Below the pieces are notes generated by a model. That model was not told the DNA's origin. It made no database searches and saw only the letters and a list, made by a program, of their open reading frames with translations. A stretch of 64,000 bases of DNA from Roseivirga seohaensis (GTDB lineage Bacteria > Bacteroidota > Bacteroidia > Cytophagales > Cyclobacteriaceae), in NCBI RefSeq assembly GCF_001592945.1, contig NZ_LRPB01000034.1, forward strand, positions 186,001-250,000, in the 5' to 3' direction. The stretch's first letter is position 1, and every line of letters begins with the position of its first letter. The position numbers and the translations under genes were made by a program. Shown in pieces: positions 26,874-36,792 of the stretch.

Positions 26874-29800
26874 TTACTTCTTTTTAATCACAATAGCATC
26901 AACAGACTTCTGCTTTACTAAATCATTAAAGGCTGGTAAATCAGTTTGCATGATGGTTTTCAACTTGGCTAATTCAGCATCTATTTGCTTGGTAAGTTCA
27001 ACACGAACTTCTTCCGCCTGAGCTGTTGGTGGGTAATGTCCGCTTCCGACTACGCCATTTAATGCAGCAAGCTTGTTGTTTAACCTAATTGGGAAGTTCA
27101 GAGGATCTTGACCTGATTCATTTTTGGTTTGATAAAGCGCTTCTTCAATCTTTGTCATTTTCTCCATTAAGGCTTTACCTGCCTCTACTACTTCTTTATA
27201 GCGATCTTCACCTTTGATTTTAGACATGAGGTCATTCATTTGAGACCTTGCTTCTCTTATGTCTTTAATCGCTCTGTGCGTTTCAGTCAGTTTATCTCTA
27301 ACGGTAATTAAGAAATCGAACTGGCGAACCAATTCCTCATCTGTTGAGCCATAACGAGGGTCGGCCAAAAGTTTAAACTTTTGCTCTTGTACCTCATCTC
27401 CTACAATCAACTTTGCTGTATATTCTCCTGGAGGCGCCATTGGACCACGAAGCGATGCAGCCCACATGATATTGCCTTCGAAGTTCTCAGCATTCTCGAA
27501 CATCATATTCCAGTTGTAAGAGTTCAACCCAACTTCTGGTCTAAGAGTAGCGGTTTCAATTTTTTCACCATTACGGTAAATTTCCATAGAAACTTTAGTG
27601 CCTTTCGCTAATGCTTCTTTCACGTTGTAATAGATTACCGCACCACCTGGTTTGTTTTCACCATAAAGCAGACTGGCGTCACCACCTGATCCGCCTCCTC
27701 TACCAAATCGGAAACCTCCACTAATTCTGTAAGCGTCCATTGGTTTGAACATGTGTACTGATTTGGAAGCTACTTCATCTGAAAGCTGATGAATAATTGT
27801 CAAATCATCGATCATCCAAAACGCCCTACCTTGAGTAGCTGCAATTAGGTTATCATCTTTAATGGTGAGGTCGGTAATAGGCACAATTGGTAAATTCATT
27901 TGGAAAGGTTTCCAAGAGTTTCCATCGTCAAAAGAAATGAACATACCGCGTTCTGTTCCTGCATAAAGTAACCCCGCTCGTTTAGGGTCGGCTCTAACTA
28001 CCCTTGTGAAATAATCTTTTGGAATACCTGTGGTGATTTTCGTCCATGTTTTGCCGTAATCTTTTGTTCTATATAGATAAGGCTGGTAATCCCCTAATTT
28101 GTATTGTGTTCCAGCTACATAAGCACCACCCTTCACGAATGGGTCAGCATCAATACTATTGATCATTAAGTATTTAGGCATATCTGGTGAAGTTACATTT
28201 TCCCAGTTTTTACCTCCATCTCTGGTTACATGAATTAAACCATCATCAGAACCTGTCCAAATCAAGTCGTTTTCGTAAGGCGATTCAGTAACCGCAAAAA
28301 TGGTTGCGTAATACTCCACAGATGTATCGTCATAAGTAATCGGCCCACCTGATTTACCCAGCTTGTCTGGTTCTGCTCTTGTTAAATCCGGACTAATCAA
28401 TTCCCAACTTTGCCCTTCATTTGTAGAGGCATGTAAATGGTTAGAAGCTGTATAAAGCTTGTTCGGGTTATTTGGAGAGAATACAATTGGGAAGTTCCAT
28501 TGGAAACGGTACTTGTAATCTTCTGCACCATGCCCCATTGGGTTATCTGGCCAAGCATTTATATTTCTGCTTATTCCTTTAGCGTGATCTTGACGAATTA
28601 AAAGCCCACCATAACTACCTCCATAAACAATCTCTGGATTCTTTGGGTCTGGCGCTAAATGAGCACTTTCACCTCCGGCAGTGCTTTCCCAATCGTTGTC
28701 GGTAATTGCTCCACCAAAAGACCTGTGGTTAATTCTTACTGTAGAGTTATCTTGTTGTGCACCATAAATTCTGTAAGGAAAATGGTTATCGGTAGTCACT
28801 CTATAAAATTGAGCCGTAGGCTGATTGTTATCAGTAGACCAAGCATCTCCTCCATTGAAAGAAACTTGCGCCCCTCCATCATCGGCTATGGCTAATCTTT
28901 GATTGTCTTCAGGAGCAATCCATAAATCATGGTGATCTCCATGAGGTGCATTTCGGCCTCTAAAAGTTCTTCCTCCATCGGTTGAAGTATGGTAAGCTAC
29001 ATTCAATACATATAGTTTGTCAACGTCTTTGGTATCTGCATAAATTCGTGTGTAGTACCATGCCCTTTGGCGTAAGCCTCTATCTGAGTTTACTTTTCGC
29101 CAAGTTTCGCCAGCATCATCTGAACGATACACCCCACCATCATTGGCTTCAATCATTGCATAAACACGACTAGGGTTTACTGGAGAAATAGCAACACCGC
29201 TAATTCCAATTGGACCTTTTGGCATACCTTGGTTTTCTATGATGTTCGTCCAAGTTTCACCACCATCGGTTGACTTATAGATTGCCGAACCTTCTCCTCC
29301 TGAAGTGAGGCTATACGGTGTTCTTCTCACTCTCCATGTACTGGCCATCATAAAATCAGGGTTATTCGGGTCAAGGCTTATATCTACCGCTCCGGCATCG
29401 TTATTTGCAAACAATACACGTTTCCAGTTTTTACCACCATCGGTAGTTTTATAAACACCTCTTGTTTCAGACGATTTAAACAAATCGCCCATAACTGCTA
29501 CCCAAACGATATCAGCGTTTTCTGGGTGAATCTTAATACGCCCCACATGCATTCCGTCTTTCAAACCAATGTTCTGCCATGTTTTACCAGCATCTGTAGA
29601 CTTCCACATGCCTTCAAACCCAGAAGACACATTACCTCTAACAGTTTGCTCTCCTTGCCCTACATAAATCACCTTATTGTCTGATTCGCTTACCGCAACA
29701 GCTCCAATAGAACCACCGAAATAACCATCAGAAATATTCGCCCAGGTTTCTCCTCCGTTCTCTGTTTTCCAAACACCTCCTCCGGTGGCTCCCATATAAT

Positions 29801-30032
29801 AGAGGTTCGGTTTACCTGGAACACCAGTAACTGAAGAGGCTCTCCCTCCCCTAAAAGGGCCTATGGAGCGCCATTGAATATCGTTGTAGATTTGTGCCTG
29901 AAGGTCTTGTTTAGGCGGTGGTGGCGGTGAATTCTTTCGGTTTCTTTGCGCTTGCGTATCAAAGGCAAAAAACACCAAACCGATAAGAACCAACAAGCCA
30001 AAATGGTTGATAGTAGTTTTTATTCTGTTCAT
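26874..30032 (-). CDS. VPS10/BNR-repeat exoprotein (sortilin-like beta-propeller)
   Basis: A 1052-residue exported protein with a signal peptide (about 1-29, ending DTQAQ). Most of its length is a chain of Asp-box/BNR-type repeats, seen as ATGGGVWKTENGGETWANI, KSTDAGKTWQNIGLK, KTTDGGKNWKRVL, KSTDGGETWTNI, RSDDAGETWRKV and RTKDYGKTWTKI. These fold as beta-propellers like sortilin/VPS10 or sialidases. Sialidase catalytic residues are not evident, so binding rather than hydrolysis is as likely. The last 250 residues carry a beta-rich FN3-like part and a helical tail (about 890-1050) with KLTETHRAIKDIREARSQM. It lies alone behind an unusual 5' region with two inverted repeats. Confidence 0.88.
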   Translation of the reverse strand: MNRIKTTINHFGLLVLIGLVFFAFDTQAQRNRKNSPPPPPKQDLQAQIYNDIQWRSIGPFRGGRASSVTGVPGKPNLYYMGATGGGVWKTENGGETWANISDGYFGGSIGAVAVSESDNKVIYVGQGEQTVRGNVSSGFEGMWKSTDAGKTWQNIGLKDGMHVGRIKIHPENADIVWVAVMGDLFKSSETRGVYKTTDGGKNWKRVLFANNDAGAVDISLDPNNPDFMMASTWRVRRTPYSLTSGGEGSAIYKSTDGGETWTNIIENQGMPKGPIGISGVAISPVNPSRVYAMIEANDGGVYRSDDAGETWRKVNSDRGLRQRAWYYTRIYADTKDVDKLYVLNVAYHTSTDGGRTFRGRNAPHGDHHDLWIAPEDNQRLAIADDGGAQVSFNGGDAWSTDNNQPTAQFYRVTTDNHFPYRIYGAQQDNSTVRINHRSFGGAITDNDWESTAGGESAHLAPDPKNPEIVYGGSYGGLLIRQDHAKGISRNINAWPDNPMGHGAEDYKYRFQWNFPIVFSPNNPNKLYTASNHLHASTNEGQSWELISPDLTRAEPDKLGKSGGPITYDDTSVEYYATIFAVTESPYENDLIWTGSDDGLIHVTRDGGKNWENVTSPDMPKYLMINSIDADPFVKGGAYVAGTQYKLGDYQPYLYRTKDYGKTWTKITTGIPKDYFTRVVRADPKRAGLLYAGTERGMFISFDDGNSWKPFQMNLPIVPITDLTIKDDNLIAATQGRAFWMIDDLTIIHQLSDEVASKSVHMFKPMDAYRISGGFRFGRGGGSGGDASLLYGENKPGGAVIYYNVKEALAKGTKVSMEIYRNGEKIETATLRPEVGLNSYNWNMMFENAENFEGNIMWAASLRGPMAPPGEYTAKLIVGDEVQEQKFKLLADPRYGSTDEELVRQFDFLITVRDKLTETHRAIKDIREARSQMNDLMSKIKGEDRYKEVVEAGKALMEKMTKIEEALYQTKNESGQDPLNFPIRLNNKLAALNGVVGSGHYPPTAQAEEVRVELTKQIDAELAKLKTIMQTDLPAFNDLVKQKSVDAIVIKKK

Positions 30033-30050
30033 AGTTGTGGTTTTTGTTCT

Positions 30051-30092
30051 CCGTCATATATTTTTTGACGGTTTGCTCATGAGCAAAAGATA
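30051..30092 (-). promoter_or_regulatory. Promoter region of the VPS10/BNR gene with palindrome and hairpin
   Basis: On the minus strand, a -7-like TATCTTTTG (30092-30084) overlaps the 16-bp perfect palindrome TTTGCTCATGAGCAAA (30072-30087). Downstream the stem CCGTCA/TGACGG (30051-30071) begins 19 bases before the ATG. The palindrome overlaps the expected transcript start, a classical operator site. The rest of the 372-base spacer 30033-30404 is AT-rich with nothing else that I can support, apart from the terminator at 30349-30378. Confidence 0.4.
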
Positions 30093-30348
30093 AAAACAAC
30101 AAATGAAAAACTGAGATATCAATTCACATTTTATATGAATGGAAACACCTGAATATACTTAAAAGACTAACCATATAATCTTTCAAAGAAAGGACATCTA
30201 AAGAGTATTACTCTCTTAATTAATAAAGAGTAAGCAATTGAATATCTAAAGAAAATACTTGTGTGTAGAGTATGAAATGAAGCCTAACCCCTTACTTAAA
30301 ACGAGCCTTAGCTTGACACAACTATCTATAAACCTACGCTTTACAAAC

Positions 30349-30378
30349 AAAAAAAGCTAACCAGTTGGTTAGCTTTTA
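30349..30378 (-). terminator. Terminator after the 30405 gene
   Basis: AAAGCTAACC and GGTTAGCTTT form a ten-pair stem around AGTT. It works in both directions; the downstream T-run on the minus strand is long. Confidence 0.8.
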
Positions 30379-30404
30379 AACTATGTTTAAATATACTACT
30401 AACT

Positions 30405-30782
30405 TTATTCTGAAATTCTATAAATAGCGGTAGTGCCGTAGTTCGAAAGGAACTCTGAGCGATTTACAAGTACCTGTAAGTCTTTATCCTCAATTACTTC
30501 ATTACCTTTTAATGACACCTCACCTACAAGTTTATTATCAGCGTTGAACACCTTAATGTGTCTAATGTCGTCAACTTCGAAATCGAATGAGTACATGTCT
30601 TTTTCAATTTCAGCAACTGCCTCTGCTAAAAGCTCCATATCAACTCTAGCATCGATGTCTGAAATGTCTTCGTGAGAAGGAACTCCAAATGAATTTGAAG
30701 CTGCGAAAAGCGTAATTACTGCTGCTAAACCAAATGCCACAAAGGCGGACAGCGTTTTTTGTTTTTTTAATGCTTGTTTCAT
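30405..30782 (-). CDS. Exported or anchored small protein, function unknown
   Basis: A 125-residue protein from ATG 30782. A lysine-rich start (MKQALKKQKTLSAFVAFGLA) and hydrophobic stretch give one N-terminal membrane anchor or signal, followed by an acidic exported part (SHEDISDIDARVDMELLAEAVAEIEKDMYSF is mostly helical) and a beta-like end (HIKVFNADNKLVGEVSLKGNE). An upstream GTG at 30836 would add 18 basic residues (KKSRKVKKKTEKQQTQ); I prefer the ATG because the extension is low-complexity. No family recognised. It forms a unit with a terminator directly after it. Confidence 0.55.
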   Translation of the reverse strand: MKQALKKQKTLSAFVAFGLAAVITLFAASNSFGVPSHEDISDIDARVDMELLAEAVAEIEKDMYSFDFEVDDIRHIKVFNADNKLVGEVSLKGNEVIEDKDLQVLVNRSEFLSNYGTTAIYRISE

Positions 30783-31008
30783 GACCTGTGTTTGTTGTTT
30801 TTCTGTTTTTTTCTTCACTTTTCTACTCTTTTTCACTTAAGTGTCAGATCGTAAGAATTATCTGTTTGTTTGTTGTTTTTTCTTACTCTCTATATGACGA
30901 CAAAGGTCAACAAAAGTTTATGATTTGGCTGAAAAAAAGTATAATATTTTTATTACCCGCATATTAAGAAGTATTAACAGAATAATATTCCGAATCAAGT
31001 ACTACTAA

Positions 31009-31033
31009 CAAAAAAGCCTGCTTGAAGCAGGCC
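31009..31033 (-). terminator. Terminator after the cystathionine gamma-synthase-like gene
   Basis: The perfect stem GCCTGCTT/AAGCAGGC (31016-31032) is followed by TTTTTTT on the minus strand. It ends the 36497-31056 gene run. Confidence 0.88.
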
Positions 31034-31055
31034 ATTTCACTGATATAATATTTGG

Positions 31056-32213
31056 TCAAGCCAAGGCTTGCTCTAAATCTTTAATCAAATCTTCTATATC
31101 TTCAATTCCAACACTTAATCGAATTAATGAATCCAACAGTCCAACTTTCATCCTTTCTTCCTTAGGAACGGCCCCATGAGTCATTGTAGCTGGATGGTTA
31201 GATAACGACTCTACACCGCCTAAAGATTCGGCTAAAGCAAATAATTTCAACCTTTCTAATACTCTAAAAGCTTGCTGTTGATTATCCTCTTTAAAAACGA
31301 AAGAAATCATACCGCCAAAACCTGTCATTTGCTCTTTTGCAACCTCATGGTTTGGGTGACTTTCAAAACCAGGCCAGTATACCTTGCCTATTTTCGGGTG
31401 AGCAGCCAAATACGTGGCCACCTTCTCGCCATTCTCGCAATGCCTTTGCATACGCAAATGCAAAGTTTTGATTCCCCTTAACACTAAAAATGAATCTTGC
31501 GGGCCACACACAGCTCCACAGGACTTTTGAATAAAGGCCAAATCTTTAGCTAACTGATCGTTATTAGTAGCCAAAGCACCCATCACTACATCTGAGTGAC
31601 CCGATAAGTATTTAGTTGCAGAATGCATTACAATATCTGCACCTAAATCCAATGGATTCTGAAGGTAAGGGGTTGCAAAGGTGTTATCCACCCCTAGCAT
31701 AACCTTATATTTATTGGCAATTGCCACAGCTCCTTTGATATCAATAATGTTCATCATAGGGTTTGTAGGCGTCTCTATCCAAATTAATTTAGTATTTGGA
31801 GTAATATGCTTTTCAATATTCGATACATCTTCCAAAGAGATGAAATTAAATTTGATTCCATACTTGGCGAATACTTGAGTGAAAATTCTATAGGTTCCAC
31901 CATAAAGATCATCACCAGCAATTACTTCATCACCTGGGCTTAAAAGTTTGATTACAGCATCGATTGCTGCCATTCCTGAGCCAAAGCACAAGCCATATTT
32001 TGCATTCTCTAGCGCAGCAATACTCTGTTGTAAAGCAGATCGGGTAGGATTTTGCGTTCTTGAATATTCATAACCCAAATTGTCGCCTGGGGAGCGCTGA
32101 ACATAGGTTGTTGTTTGATAAATGGGTGTCATGATGGCGCCTGTGGCAGGGTCAGGCTTTACTCCAGCATGAACCGCCTTAGTCCCAAATTTATTGCTTA
32201 CCTCCTTTTCCAT
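31056..32213 (-). CDS. Cystathionine gamma-synthase/beta-lyase family PLP enzyme
   Basis: Pyridoxal-phosphate enzyme of trans-sulfuration or methionine synthesis. From the ATG at 32213 it has 385 residues (MEKEVSNKFGTKAVHAG). The PLP lysine is K201 in SATKYLSGHSDVV, the phosphate site is in CFGSGMAAIDAVIKL, and IYQTTTYVQ plus EYSRTQNPTRSALQ are typical. It could be a cystathionine gamma-synthase (MetB) or a beta/gamma-lyase (MetC, CGL); sequence reading alone does not decide. The longer frame opens with TTG at 32234. The ATG lies 23 bases inside the upstream MscS gene, so translation is likely coupled. No other methionine gene is nearby. Confidence 0.88.
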   Translation of the reverse strand: MEKEVSNKFGTKAVHAGVKPDPATGAIMTPIYQTTTYVQRSPGDNLGYEYSRTQNPTRSALQQSIAALENAKYGLCFGSGMAAIDAVIKLLSPGDEVIAGDDLYGGTYRIFTQVFAKYGIKFNFISLEDVSNIEKHITPNTKLIWIETPTNPMMNIIDIKGAVAIANKYKVMLGVDNTFATPYLQNPLDLGADIVMHSATKYLSGHSDVVMGALATNNDQLAKDLAFIQKSCGAVCGPQDSFLVLRGIKTLHLRMQRHCENGEKVATYLAAHPKIGKVYWPGFESHPNHEVAKEQMTGFGGMISFVFKEDNQQQAFRVLERLKLFALAESLGGVESLSNHPATMTHGAVPKEERMKVGLLDSLIRLSVGIEDIEDLIKDLEQALA

Positions 32214-33822
32214 CCTTGATTTCGTTTTTAGCAAAGAAGTCTTCCATTTCTTTGTGCATTTCCTCTTTGCTCTGGTTGTAGTTAGGTGTTAAAGATAGCT
32301 TTCCTGGGAATTGTTCAACCATAAGTGTTTGTGTTGGGAAGGCAAACCTCACTCCTAGTTTTTCAGCCAAACGATTTACACTTAACATTACCTCTTGTCT
32401 GCACCTTAATTCTTCATTCCAAGTAGGCACTTTAAAGAAAATATAAAGCATAACGTCTAAGGAAGAAGCTCCATAATCATTGAGGAAAATATTGTATGCA
32501 TCTTTACGAGTATGAGGGTGGTTCAAAACAATCTTCTCTACCCCTTTCACAAACACTTCGATTAAATCAGCTGGAGTATCGTATGTAATGGCCAGCTTGG
32601 TGAAGTACCTCCTGAATTGACGTTTACCATGATTATCTACAGTTCTGTTAGAAATCACACTATTCGGTACATACATTAATGAATCTCTGAAAGTTCTAAT
32701 ACGCGTAGAACGGAAACCTACTTCTTCTACTGTTCCATCCACATCATCAGAAGTAATCCAATCTCCGATTTGAAATGGGCGGTCAATGAAAATCATAACA
32801 GAACCAAAGAAGTTTTTAAGGGTATCTTGAGCAGCTAAGGCTACTGCCAATCCTCCTATGGACAAACCTGTGATTAAAGGCCAAATGTCGAATTTAAGCC
32901 CATCAAGTATGGCCATGATTCCCACCAAGATCACAAATGTTTTTAAAATCTTCCGCACCAATGGTACCAATTGGTCATCTAGGGTATTTTGTGTTCTTTC
33001 TGCTACTTTTTTCATGTATGCTCCCAAAACATCCACCATTTTATAAAAGAACATGGTAGCGAAAAGCGGAAGTAATGCACCTACTCCTAAAATCAAGTAT
33101 TTAGAAATAGCAATGGGTAATTGTAGCGTTGGAATTAGAATACTTACGAAAGCAAATACAATAACCAAACTAAAAGGTTTTGCCACGGGCAATATGAGAT
33201 TATTCGCCAAATCGACCTTTCCGTACTTATGAAGCAATCGGAAAATAACAACCCTCAATAACACTGTGAGTAGCAAATGCAATACATAAGCAACAGTAAT
33301 AATGATTAGACCACCGATTAACTGCCACATGTGTAGCCCAATGTACTTTTTAGAGCCTAATTTCGGCAACAAATTCAAAAGGCGATCTGTACCAAAAGGA
33401 TAAACCGACTTATGAATTAGGTCAATACTTTGAACCGTTTTACCCGAATAGAACCAACCCTCTGTTTCCTTTTGAACATAAATATCTGGAAACTCGCTAA
33501 AAAGAACATAGCGCTTTTTCATGGTGGCGCTGTCTAAATAATCAGGATTTTTCGGAACATCGTCTAAATAAACATAGTTACCAGAGCCATCAAATATTTG
33601 CTTTAGCTCTACTGCCACGTTCTCAATTTCTTCTTGAGACATATCTGCTTGTCGCAAAGATTTTGCGGCTTGAGCAGGATTGTAATTATCCTCTTGCAAA
33701 TATTTAAGGTGATTCAGAATGGCATCGTAAGGAGAGTTAAAACGATCGGGTAAACTGTCGTTTTGAGCTACTGAAACTCCTGAAACTGCAACTAGTAATA
33801 GAAATGAAAAAAATAATTTCAT
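32191..33822 (-). CDS. Mechanosensitive ion channel, MscS family
   Basis: A 543-residue channel protein. It starts with a signal peptide (MKLFFSFLLLVAVSGVSVAQ), then has a periplasmic segment of about 140 residues. Helices follow (170-200, 215-245 and 290-310), and the conserved MscS core begins LSIGGLAVALAAQDTLKNFFG at about 325-345, with PFQIGDWI and the C-terminal beta domain. MscS channels release osmolytes on hypo-osmotic shock. This one has the extra periplasmic N-terminal part found in the larger MscS-like proteins. It lies 11 bases after the large unknown gene and overlaps the cystathionine enzyme, so three genes form one transcript. Confidence 0.93.
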   Translation of the reverse strand: MKLFFSFLLLVAVSGVSVAQNDSLPDRFNSPYDAILNHLKYLQEDNYNPAQAAKSLRQADMSQEEIENVAVELKQIFDGSGNYVYLDDVPKNPDYLDSATMKKRYVLFSEFPDIYVQKETEGWFYSGKTVQSIDLIHKSVYPFGTDRLLNLLPKLGSKKYIGLHMWQLIGGLIIITVAYVLHLLLTVLLRVVIFRLLHKYGKVDLANNLILPVAKPFSLVIVFAFVSILIPTLQLPIAISKYLILGVGALLPLFATMFFYKMVDVLGAYMKKVAERTQNTLDDQLVPLVRKILKTFVILVGIMAILDGLKFDIWPLITGLSIGGLAVALAAQDTLKNFFGSVMIFIDRPFQIGDWITSDDVDGTVEEVGFRSTRIRTFRDSLMYVPNSVISNRTVDNHGKRQFRRYFTKLAITYDTPADLIEVFVKGVEKIVLNHPHTRKDAYNIFLNDYGASSLDVMLYIFFKVPTWNEELRCRQEVMLSVNRLAEKLGVRFAFPTQTLMVEQFPGKLSLTPNYNQSKEEMHKEMEDFFAKNEIKDGKGGKQ

Positions 33823-33833
33823 GGTGATTTAAC

Positions 33834-36497
33834 CTATTTGGTAAATGTATAAATAGCCATTTGGTTGTCGAAATTAACAAAAAGCTCATATTCTCTTTTG
33901 TTCTGATAGTAGAGAATACCCACTGGATTTGTAGAAAAAGCTTCTTTAGAAAATATCTCTTTGCCTTGATCATCTAGAATTACCAGATCTCCAGTGGCTA
34001 GATTTTGAGCAACATATAACTCACTGTCGTTTCTGAAATTATAATATTCAAAAACCCAATCTCCTTGGCCCTTAAAGTCATGATCAAATTTGCGCTGCGC
34101 CTTTTCATCAAACACAGTAAACTGATTATTGTCTTTTCTTACAGTTAATAGTCCAGTATTCAACTTATCTCTTACGGCTATAAAACGACTAGATACTGAA
34201 GGTTTAACCATTTGATTTCGCCCTTTAACAGTTCCATTGAAATCAAGGGAGAGCAATTCTCCATCTTCACTCAAAATCTTAATATACGACTCATTAAAGG
34301 ACGGTCCTTGTTGAATAAAATAGTCTCCAGAAATTCGTTTGTCGGTATTGTAAGGAAAACCTGGGTATTCTTCACCCCTACGATTCAACAGATGCACATT
34401 TCCGTTAGTCTCTACAATTACAAAACAGTCTCTTCCCCTAATTCTAACATGCTCTGGTGCAGCACGCAATGCAGAACCTATCACCTTTGGCGCCCAGCCT
34501 TCCAGCATTTCACCTTCTTTACTCAATAAATAAACGTTACCCCTTCTATCCGTAGTAGCATATCTATAATTTTTACTGTTATCGTAATCTACAACTGAGT
34601 ATTGAACCACAGGAAGTTCCGTGTTAAATGGAACAGGAAAACCCTCTACGTCATCTCCATTTCTATCAATTAAATGAACTGCAGAATCGGTGAAAATCAG
34701 ATACTGAAGCTTACGATTTGCATAGAAATCCACTTGCTCAATCGCCCCATTAATTTTTCCTTCAAGTTGTTTCTTCCATAAAATATTGCCCGTTCTATCT
34801 ACCAAATAGAGTTGATGCAGCTCATCTTGGAAAGCGATTTCCTGTTCATTATTGACATGGTTTTTAACGATATACGGCTTAGTAATCAGCTTACTGTTTC
34901 CATAAGCATTGGTCACTAAATTCAGTCCAACTTCGCGATTGACTGGCTCCGTACTGCTATTGGTATTTCGAGCTACAGTGCCTTTCACCGACTCGTTAAA
35001 AGTAAGTTCTGCACTCACAATCAATCGATTAGAAGCCTCATTGATTTGAAAATTGAAATTATCGAATGAAGAAAACAATTGAATATGCTCTTTAAAAAAG
35101 GCCTTCCATTTAGGGTTAAAGGAATTAACGAGCGGGTCTAAATAGTATTCAAAATTATTGAGTTGTGTAATGTTGGCTTCTTGAACCAGGTTATCTAAGT
35201 ACCTTCTTTTTTCAGGAATTCGCCCCCATGTGTTTTCAGCATCGTAATCAATTAAAACCGTTTTTAAGGCATCAATATTATCACTAATGAGCATTACATT
35301 ATTAAAGAAAGCATAGTATGGCTTGCCTGATTTCTGATATCGCTCTCCGTATGTTTTGGCCAAAAACTGACCATCATTCACAAACCTAATCTCGTTATTA
35401 ATAAAACTTTCGGTAAACAAGGTGTCACCTTCTGCCCTGCTGGCTTTCGAAATATTTTCAAGCATTTTCGATATTTCTGACACATCAGAAACCTCAGATA
35501 AAAGCACCTGAGACATGGTGTTTGATCCAAGTACAATATTCACCTCGCACACTTCGAAATTTTGAAGTTTTTGAAAAGATGTAATATCAAAGCCATTCAG
35601 CGAAGAATTCTGGCCTTCTTCAAGTCCAAACCAACGAACAAAACTTGCAGAACTAGGTATGAAATTTTCAACATTAACAATTGCATTGGAAGGCAAACGT
35701 TGGTCTAAATTTTGTCCTGTAACACTAATACCATTGAAAGTAAGTCCTTCATTTGACGGCTCTACGGTAATATTTATCAGTCCTTTGAGTTGATTTCGAG
35801 AAGGCTCTGTACTACTTGTAAACACATTTTTGAGCCTTCCAATTCGGTCTGTATTGAGTAATAAATTCACTCCTTTTTGGTTTTCATCAACCTTCATTTC
35901 TGATTTAACCAGTCGGTTAGATTCATCTTCTTCAGCACGTATTACATCTTCTAGCAAAACTGAATTTGTAGAAATCACCAGGTAATTGCCCAAGCTTATA
36001 AAACCCCATTTAGACTGCTTTACATCTGCTTCGTAAATGAGTTTCTCGTTAAATATTCGGCTTTCAAATAGTAATTCCTTATTGAACCATAGATTGGCCA
36101 GTTTCTTAATATTTGTAGGCAACCATTCAAAACCATCTGAACCAATGAAGAAAAGCGGTTCGATTCTGTTGTTTGAAGTCAAATGAAAAGACACATAAAC
36201 AGGGTTTTCATTGATTTTAGACTGTAACACTCCAGCCTTTACCAATGAATCGATTTTAGTATTGGCTTCGGTGAGCGCATTGATAAAAGGCAAAGAACTT
36301 GCCTCGTCCCACCATGGAAAATCTGAATACTCATCGATAGCGTTCGAAACATTATCGATCGTTATTAGCGCAAGACTATTGGCGGGTATCAATTTTTGTA
36401 TTTCGGTGTCGCCATCTTTCTCAAAAAAATAGATGTAGCCGACTGCCGCAGACACAACCAAAATGAGTAAAGTAACAAGTAAGGTTTTCGTTTTCAA
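33834..36497 (-). CDS. Large anchored protein with propeller-like C-terminus, function unknown
   Basis: An 887-residue protein with one N-terminal helix (residues 4-24, TLLVTLLILVVSAAVGYIYF) and a long exported part. Residues about 30-540 form an undefined mixed region, beginning KLIPANSLALITIDNVSNAI. From about 560 to 887 the repeated pattern (NILWKKQLEG, then LIDRNGDDVEGFPVPF, LLSKEGEMLEGWAPKV, LLNRRGEEYPGFPYNT) resembles PQQ- or WD-like beta-propeller blades. The first part recalls DUF3352-type proteins, but I cannot confirm it. It is the first gene of a three-gene run with MscS and the cystathionine enzyme. Role unknown; an envelope-stress function is only a guess from the channel neighbour. 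Confidence 0.65.
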   Translation of the reverse strand: MKTKTLLVTLLILVVSAAVGYIYFFEKDGDTEIQKLIPANSLALITIDNVSNAIDEYSDFPWWDEASSLPFINALTEANTKIDSLVKAGVLQSKINENPVYVSFHLTSNNRIEPLFFIGSDGFEWLPTNIKKLANLWFNKELLFESRIFNEKLIYEADVKQSKWGFISLGNYLVISTNSVLLEDVIRAEEDESNRLVKSEMKVDENQKGVNLLLNTDRIGRLKNVFTSSTEPSRNQLKGLINITVEPSNEGLTFNGISVTGQNLDQRLPSNAIVNVENFIPSSASFVRWFGLEEGQNSSLNGFDITSFQKLQNFEVCEVNIVLGSNTMSQVLLSEVSDVSEISKMLENISKASRAEGDTLFTESFINNEIRFVNDGQFLAKTYGERYQKSGKPYYAFFNNVMLISDNIDALKTVLIDYDAENTWGRIPEKRRYLDNLVQEANITQLNNFEYYLDPLVNSFNPKWKAFFKEHIQLFSSFDNFNFQINEASNRLIVSAELTFNESVKGTVARNTNSSTEPVNREVGLNLVTNAYGNSKLITKPYIVKNHVNNEQEIAFQDELHQLYLVDRTGNILWKKQLEGKINGAIEQVDFYANRKLQYLIFTDSAVHLIDRNGDDVEGFPVPFNTELPVVQYSVVDYDNSKNYRYATTDRRGNVYLLSKEGEMLEGWAPKVIGSALRAAPEHVRIRGRDCFVIVETNGNVHLLNRRGEEYPGFPYNTDKRISGDYFIQQGPSFNESYIKILSEDGELLSLDFNGTVKGRNQMVKPSVSSRFIAVRDKLNTGLLTVRKDNNQFTVFDEKAQRKFDHDFKGQGDWVFEYYNFRNDSELYVAQNLATGDLVILDDQGKEIFSKEAFSTNPVGILYYQNKREYELFVNFDNQMAIYTFTK

Positions 36498-36726
36498 GAA
36501 CAGTAATATTTGAATTTCAGAAATCAGGCGAAATTACACATTTCTAGTATCACTCAAGTGTAAGCTCTAAATAGAATCAGAAGCTGATAGTGTTTTGCCT
36601 TAATAATCTAACTCCATTCCAACCCTTTCATTTTAATTACTGTCTAGCAATTATTGACATTCATTATTTCGAAACACTGTATGTGAAAAGAAATGGCGAA
36701 ATTATTCAAAAAGATTTTCACTAAAG

Positions 36727-36758
36727 TTTGGCTTGATTTTTATAGTAAAGTATCTTTG
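36727..36758 (+). promoter_or_regulatory. Textbook Bacteroidota promoter of the YwqK-like gene
   Basis: TTTG (36727-36730), a 20-base spacer and TATCTTTG (36751-36758) match both elements exactly. Transcription should start near 36765, giving a leader of about 28 bases before ATG 36793. Confidence 0.8.
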
Positions 36759-36792
36759 AAATCGTTTTGAAGCAAACTAACACAACTAGTAC

